This document shows, in pieces, positions 58,730 through 64,000 of a stretch of DNA of 64,000 nucleotides. The notes under the pieces were generated by a model. The model was not told where the DNA came from. It ran no database searches and was given only the letters and a program-made list of their open reading frames with translations. Numbering within the stretch: position 1 is the stretch's first letter; each line of letters begins with the position of its first letter. This stretch comes from Silene conica (Eukaryota > Streptophyta > Magnoliopsida > Caryophyllales > Caryophyllaceae). Location of the stretch: the NCBI GenBank assembly GCA_029255685.2, contig CM055320.2, forward strand, positions 8,480,614 through 8,544,613. Reading direction: 5' to 3'. Both the position numbers and the translations under genes were made by a program.

Positions 58730-59839
58730 TTAAAAAAAAGAAATGAATAGTGGTACAGTTGTAGGACGATCACGATAAGATACGAATTTGATCTTATCCT
58801 TTTCTATTTAGTTAAACTAAGGGGTAGTTTGGTCAGTACATTTCGGCATAATTAGTAGGTTGATCAATCATTAATTTAATATGTTGTTAATAATTACATA
58901 TTGTATTAGCATATTGTATTTAACATGAAATTGTTCTAATTATTTTGTAATCTGTTATTTACCAAACACCTTTTTTTTATCAGCTAATTTAATTTAATAG
59001 TCAAAGCTGTTATTAAAATCTACTAACCGTATTATGCTAACGTTATTTGCTATTCTGAATTAACTTATGTCGTTTTTGGCGCAAACTATAAAGCAAATAG
59101 CTCAAACAACTATGTGAATACGATAAGGGAAGCGAGAAAAAGAGAATGGTGGTCGTATTTCATTATGTGGTGGTTGGGGTAGGGAGAACGGACATGACTA
59201 AGTTAGCTCGTCAAATACGAATATGGAAGCAACATGTCGCTGTCCGGAGCAGCGACAATTGCTAATTTTATGGATAAAAAAAAATCGATGACGTGAACCC
59301 ATTTTTGATAAATAGTTTGAAACGCACATTATCTTGTTAAATAGTTTAATTTTCGACTACATTTAAGGAAATATCTCTAAAACAAATCTATAAAAATTAA
59401 ATGGAATAAGAGAATTGTTAATTTTAATCAATGTCTCATGATTTTGGTTTAATTTCAATTCAGTTTAGTTCAAAACTTTTTGAAAGGTTTAAAGGGGTAA
59501 GGCAATGAGCTCCAGGCCTCCTGCTATGGGACGTTGGCATCAATACATTTTATGGTGATAGGATAAGTGTTTATTTTGTGCATTGTCGAGTTAGGACATG
59601 GGTACGCTTTTAGGGTTTGTAAATAGTTGACAAATACAAGTCGAAGAACATTCGTTCAAGTTTGTGATTTAGCATAGAATCGAGTCATGGATAATAACGA
59701 CTAGCATAGTACCATTGCATCAAAGTTTGATGATGCGCGTCTTTCAGCCTAGGTGTACCAATGCCGTTGTTAATGCCGTAGCCAAAAGATGACAGTCATT
59801 CATAAAAATTTAAATTTCAGAAACTGTCATCTTTTGTTA
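58730..59839. other. Intergenic between family genes 2 and 3
   Basis: No gene. It holds the segment 59072-59252 shared with 42665-42812, and 59265-59345, an inverted match to 10945-11020. Confidence 0.5.
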
Positions 59840-60100
59840 CTTCCTCCATTCCAATCAATTCTATACATTTCACTTTATTCACGTTTGCCAATACCCGTTT
59901 TCTTTCGTTAATATCTTTAGTTACGTATAGATAAAAATTAAAAAAATTTGATATTCACAATATACTCGGTAAGACAATTTAAACAAGATCTCACATGACT
60001 ACCTTTTATGTTATATATTAGAAGTTGTGTCGAAAATTCACTCGACTTATGAATAGTATCCGAAAAGTGAAATGTATAGAATTGATTGGAATGGAGGAAG
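59840..60100. mobile_element. Stowaway MITE
   Basis: 261 bp, ends CTTCCTCCATTCCAATCAAT / ATTGATTGGAATGGAGGAAG, TA flanks. Confidence 0.85.
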
Positions 60101-60523
60101 TACTAAACAGAATAAAGGAAGTGTAAACCGAGACAGAGTGAGTAGTTTTTTAGGTTCAAGTACCAATTGAATTATGTTGAAGTGACGATGAGGGGTACGA
60201 GTAAATAAGATAGACAACAATGGTGATGGCATATGTCCATTGACCATGGACAATGTTTCACAAGGATATTTTGTTCAAGTGCGGTGGTGAAGCCTGTTGC
60301 AAAATCGATCTCAACGACGGTTGGAGATAGCCGATAGGGATGACCGATGATCAAGGCGATAATTACAAAAGAAAACAAGGGACTCTGCCACCTTACACCA
60401 GAAAATTAACATAAACCAGAAGAAAGCAGTAGAATGTCCCGATTAGTACTAGTACTGTAAAACCAAAGCTACAACGACCCGAAAACAACTGGGCGGTTTA
60501 GATAAGAAATTAGCACACAACCA

Positions 60524-60967
60524 CTAGTTCAAATACTTGTTACCACCACCATAGGGATTGTACCTCTTCCCGCCACCACCACCGCCGCCATTGATGTACC
60601 GCTTGCTCCCACCACCATAGTTCTTGTAGTTCTTCCCATTGTTATATTCGACTCGAGTCACCTTCTCTTGCTTGTAGTACTCGGTGTAACCCGTCTTGTC
60701 ACCAACCCTCACGGTCGAGCTAGTCTTGTACTGGTCCTTGTACCCAACTTTCCCATGGTTCGAGTAGTCCCCGCTTGAGTACGATTCCTTGGCCGTCCCA
60801 CGCATATAGCTCCCGCTTTGCTTGTCGTAGTTGGTTGATTTCGTGGTTAGCTCGTAGTTTGTGGTGGTCGGACCCGAGCTTTGGTTGGTAGTTATTGCTG
60901 ATGAGTTATCCACCACTTCAACTAGACCAATGTAACCAATGCAAGGATACTGCGGCTTGTTTGCCAT
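60524..60967 (-). CDS. Tandem-family gene 3: small Tyr/Gly/Ser-rich protein, 147 aa
   Basis: ATG at 60967 (MANKPQYPCIGYIGLVEVVD), one base after the acceptor TGCAAG. It has the family core (SGPTTTNYELTT, SGSYMRGTAKESYSSGDYSN, GYKDQYKTSSTVRVGD, GYTEYYKQEKVTRVEYNNG) and a longer Gly/Tyr/Lys tail (KNYKNYGGGSKRY, KRYNPYGGGNKYLN). There is no signal peptide or membrane segment. It is closest to gene 1 in the core. Function unknown; the intact frame, TATA box and intron argue that it is expressed. Confidence 0.83.
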   Translation of the reverse strand: MANKPQYPCIGYIGLVEVVDNSSAITTNQSSGPTTTNYELTTKSTNYDKQSGSYMRGTAKESYSSGDYSNHGKVGYKDQYKTSSTVRVGDKTGYTEYYKQEKVTRVEYNNGKNYKNYGGGSKRYINGGGGGGGKRYNPYGGGNKYLN

Positions 60968-60968
60968 T

Positions 60969-61959
60969 CTTGCATATTACAGTAACAAGCAAGATATAAG
61001 TATACGTAAATTAAAAAATCGAATGAATCAATCTCTATTGATCCATCTAAGTATGACGAGTAAGTGTATATAATTAAGTTCGATAAGAAAACGTATGCAA
61101 TTAGGATTTATGACGGGTGTTATTACCAACTTCTCTTTCCGTCTTTTCGACCTTCTTTCTAACCTTCTCGCTTTGCCTTCTCACACTCGACTAAATAAGG
61201 GTTTTTTGGATCTTAAATTTCATAAAAAGTGTAAATCATAATTTTGTTTGGTTGTCAAGATTACGAGAGTCGCTCACCAAACCCACTTGGTGACTGGAAT
61301 TACCACCTAAACTAATTTCCTACGAGCAAACCAAAATGTTTTGGGAATTCACTTAAATTCGTCAACCAAACAAACCTTAAAATATAACACATGATTTATA
61401 AGAGAAATAAATCAAACGAAATAAACGATATTTTAATCGATTATTTCTTTAAATTTATGGGTACTGCACGGCAATGGAAACAGCCTTTAGATTACTATAC
61501 GTCTATACTGTACCGTCAAGGCATGAAAAACGCTAGACAAATATGTAAGCCTCCTGTATAATCATTTGTTTACTTTTATTAAGAGAAACACTTGTAAACA
61601 ATAAAAATGGTAAATAGATAATTAGAACGAAAAGTGTGAAATTTTCAATCTTTGATTATATACCGTGAAAACGCATTGAATAAAAACTATAAAACGGTTA
61701 ACTCTAGATCGACAGTAAAAGTAAACATGCACTATAGATTAGCATCCACAAAACATGAAGATCGAATAGCAAAGCATCTAATTTCATACTCCATCGTATT
61801 CAAAATAATGACGATACTATGACTACAATTGTTTGACGAGACTAGAAAAGATTTTTACCTTGAAAAGGAGTGAAAATTGATAGATATTCCTGGTATTAGG
61901 GTTTCCTTTGGTTTGTCGAGAAAGCTTTAGAAATGAAAGTAAATGGGACGGTTTATATA
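60969..61959 (-). promoter_or_regulatory. TATA box, leader exon and leader intron of family gene 3
   Basis: TATATAAAC at 61959-61951, a leader exon without ATG containing AAACCCTA, donor TTCAAG|GTAAAA at 61859, then a 0.9-kb intron to the acceptor before 60968. Upstream, GGAAGCGATTGGGATT and AAGTTACCGTTAC are shared with the gene 1 promoter. Confidence 0.65.
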
Positions 61960-64000
61960 GCGAAAGTGGCGTAAAAAAAGGTTAAAATAATTAACGAAAA
62001 GAAAGGCTTGTGAGGGAAGCGATTGGGATTCATGGGGTGAAAACTGAAAAGTTACCGTTACTTAAACGATCACACGATTATGACGGTATTTAACTTTATC
62101 TCCTTGTTTTTACTTTTTACCCGTTGTTTTTACTTGTGCGCACATTTACCAACCCGCTCCTCAGTCCAACACGCAATATCTAGATTTTCTTTTGTAAAGT
62201 CACATCAAGGATTTCACATTTTACTAATTTTTCTTTTTTTTCAGAAAATTAGTAACTTTATCTTAGCTATCATAATTATAATCATAATCAATAATTAGTC
62301 ATCGATAGGTAAACAGTAAACCATTCATAATCATGATAGTGTAAAATGAAGGTATAAATAAAACTAAAGAAATTTGTTAATTTAATTTTTTACCTCTCTG
62401 TTGGATTTTGTTAATTTTTCCAAAAGTGTTCATAATGATATTTAATATTTATCATCCATACAATCTTAATATTTTGGTGTTGAAGTTACTAAATCTAACT
62501 CGAATATACTTGTTACCTTCGGAATACATAGGTACAAAAAAGTACATATACGGTGCAAATTTTAGCTTTAAATAAATGGAAAATGATCACGTAACAAAAT
62601 TTTAAAAATTCAATTACATAAAATAAATATCCAATTTTCATCTCAATCATTATTTATTTTTAAATTGTACTTATGTGAATACAATTTTTAAAAACATAAG
62701 TAAATTGGAGAAATGATTGAAATACTTAATATGAACCAAATTCAAACATACTCCCTCCTATTCGGAATAAGTGTCACATTTCGGGTTGGGCACGGGAATT
62801 AAGGAATTCATTTGTTTAATGTAAAGTAATGTATGGGGTGGGAAAATTGGAGAGAGGGAATGTATTATTGATTATTATTGTGAGTAGAGGTGATTAAAAT
62901 AAGTAGTGTTGTGGGGTAAGGTGGGGTATTATTGTGGGTTAGAGTGAATAAAATAAGTATAAACAATGTCCCAAAATGAAATATGTGACAATTATGTGAA
63001 TAGACGAAAACGGCAAATGTGACAGTTATTCAGAATAGGAGGGAGTACATACATACTTATCCTCATTGCTTTATTTGGTTTCCATTTATTTAGCATTTCT
63101 TTTTTATTCATAGCTTGAGATACCTACGATTTAATATTCTATCTATAAATTATTTATTTTTAAATTGTACTAACTAATGCCCTTTGTAAATACTATCCAA
63201 TATTGCTTTTCAACTTACGGGTTACCCAAACGTTACCCGACTGAACAACAATTGGCAAGTGAAAATGTATTTCGTTTTGCTTGTGATCGTGTTTTATCTT
63301 GATTTCACGCTAGATAGAATCAGGTCAGAGTAGATTTAATTGTAGGGTTATCTAGCTCAATTATCGTGGAAAAACCTTTGAATGAGGGAAAAAACCACGG
63401 ACACCAAGTCATGAGCGATTTCATTAATGATTGGGAGGAACTTTTGGAATTACAAGCATAAATGACTAATACTTCGTATTCTCTATTGATTTTAATTCAG
63501 TGATTTGCAGATAACTTGTGTCTCTAGAGATTTTCATCATACTTCTTATATAAATTGATTGGTTGGTTGCATAATTTCCACCATTGAGACCTAATAATTC
63601 CTTCTTAATTACATCATTAATTATCCTCTTAATGACCCATTATTGCCCGGATAAGGTTACCGTGCTTTTATATCTCTCTTAAATGCCTTATAAATTTTGT
63701 AATTATTCTATCAAATCCTCTTTAGTCAGTCATTATTCTCCTAATTAATGCACTATAGGACCAGCGTGTCTTGGCGTATCTTGTCCTGTAAATCAAGACA
63801 AGCATATGACGTCCTGTAAGTTAGGGCAGGCTTACGTCCTAACCTGAACTACCAAAAATACCTAACCCAACAAATCGTCCTGTAAATTAGGGAAGCCTTA
63901 ATTTCAACTCATTTAAGTTTTGCTTGACAGTATTCCGTTAAATTTTATCTATGTTCAATCAATTATTTTCAATTAATCTGTTTACAAAATTAACTTTTAT
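61960..64000. other. Intergenic right end
   Basis: No gene seen. A Stowaway MITE is at 62751-63045. Around 63765-63900 the phrase GTCCTGTAAATYAGG occurs three times. The ORF at 62080-62298 has no support. Confidence 0.45.
62751..63045. mobile_element. Stowaway MITE
   Basis: 295 bp, ends CTCCCTCCTATTCGGAATAA / TTATTCAGAATAGGAGGGAG, TA flanks, noncoding. The inverted ends continue into GTGTCACATTT / AAATGTGACAG. Confidence 0.88.

Noticed and set aside
62080-62298. 72-codon ORF at the right end
   Set aside because: It is low-complexity and T-rich, with no conservation clue; its end is an ATT repeat.

Overview
The window is nuclear DNA of a dicot plant. It is AT-rich, with spliced genes, TATA-box promoters, CT-rich leaders containing AAACCCTA-type motifs, plant superfamilies of transposable elements, and a decayed chloroplast psbD fragment. 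The Tat/Retand-type LTR element hints at Caryophyllales, but that is a guess. Most of the 64 kb is transposon. Only four host genes look real: one at the left end and three tandem paralogs at the right, all on the minus strand.

Layout. 161-2.5 kb: a small gene for a membrane-anchored plant protein of unknown function. 3.5-8.7 kb: nested plus-strand Helitrons containing a 243-bp tandem duplication and a 1-kb minisatellite of TACGAGCT-type units. 8.75-9.23 kb: a Stowaway MITE with a 5'-truncated L1 LINE inside it. 11.2-37.9 kb: the remains of one minus-strand Helitron. Its CTAG end and helicase C-terminus lie at 11.2-11.8 kb, and a multi-exon RPA70-like gene runs from 37.94 back to 17.83 kb. 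Five separate insertions, each with its own target-site duplication, have blown about 4 kb of original sequence up to about 27 kb. These are a solo LTR (TSD AGTCT), a mariner-like element (TA), a 10.2-kb young Tat/Retand-type LTR element with an antisense ORF (CCTGT), a CACTA element carrying two exons of the ribosome-rescue gene pelota (TCA), and a hAT element (TTAACTTA) that itself holds another Helitron.

39.2-42.2 kb: a Tourist-like MITE split by an incomplete copia element with unusual TA...TA LTR ends. 43.1-62 kb: three paralogous genes for small Tyr/Gly/Ser-rich proteins. Each has a TATA box and an intron after the leader. The middle copy has turned exon 1 into an 86-residue acidic repeat domain. 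Between the first and second copies lies a Helitron cluster (46.9-55.7 kb): two minus-strand Helitrons joined head-to-tail, apparently inside a plus-strand one. They hold a second helicase tail, a G-box array, an ORF that looks like a secreted peptide precursor, and the psbD fragment. Several Stowaway and Tourist MITEs punctuate the rest.

The host genes do not form a pathway visible from sequence. The main stories are the layered insertion history of the RPA-bearing Helitron, the capture of pelota exons by a CACTA element, the head-to-tail Helitron pair, and the divergence of the tandem gene family.
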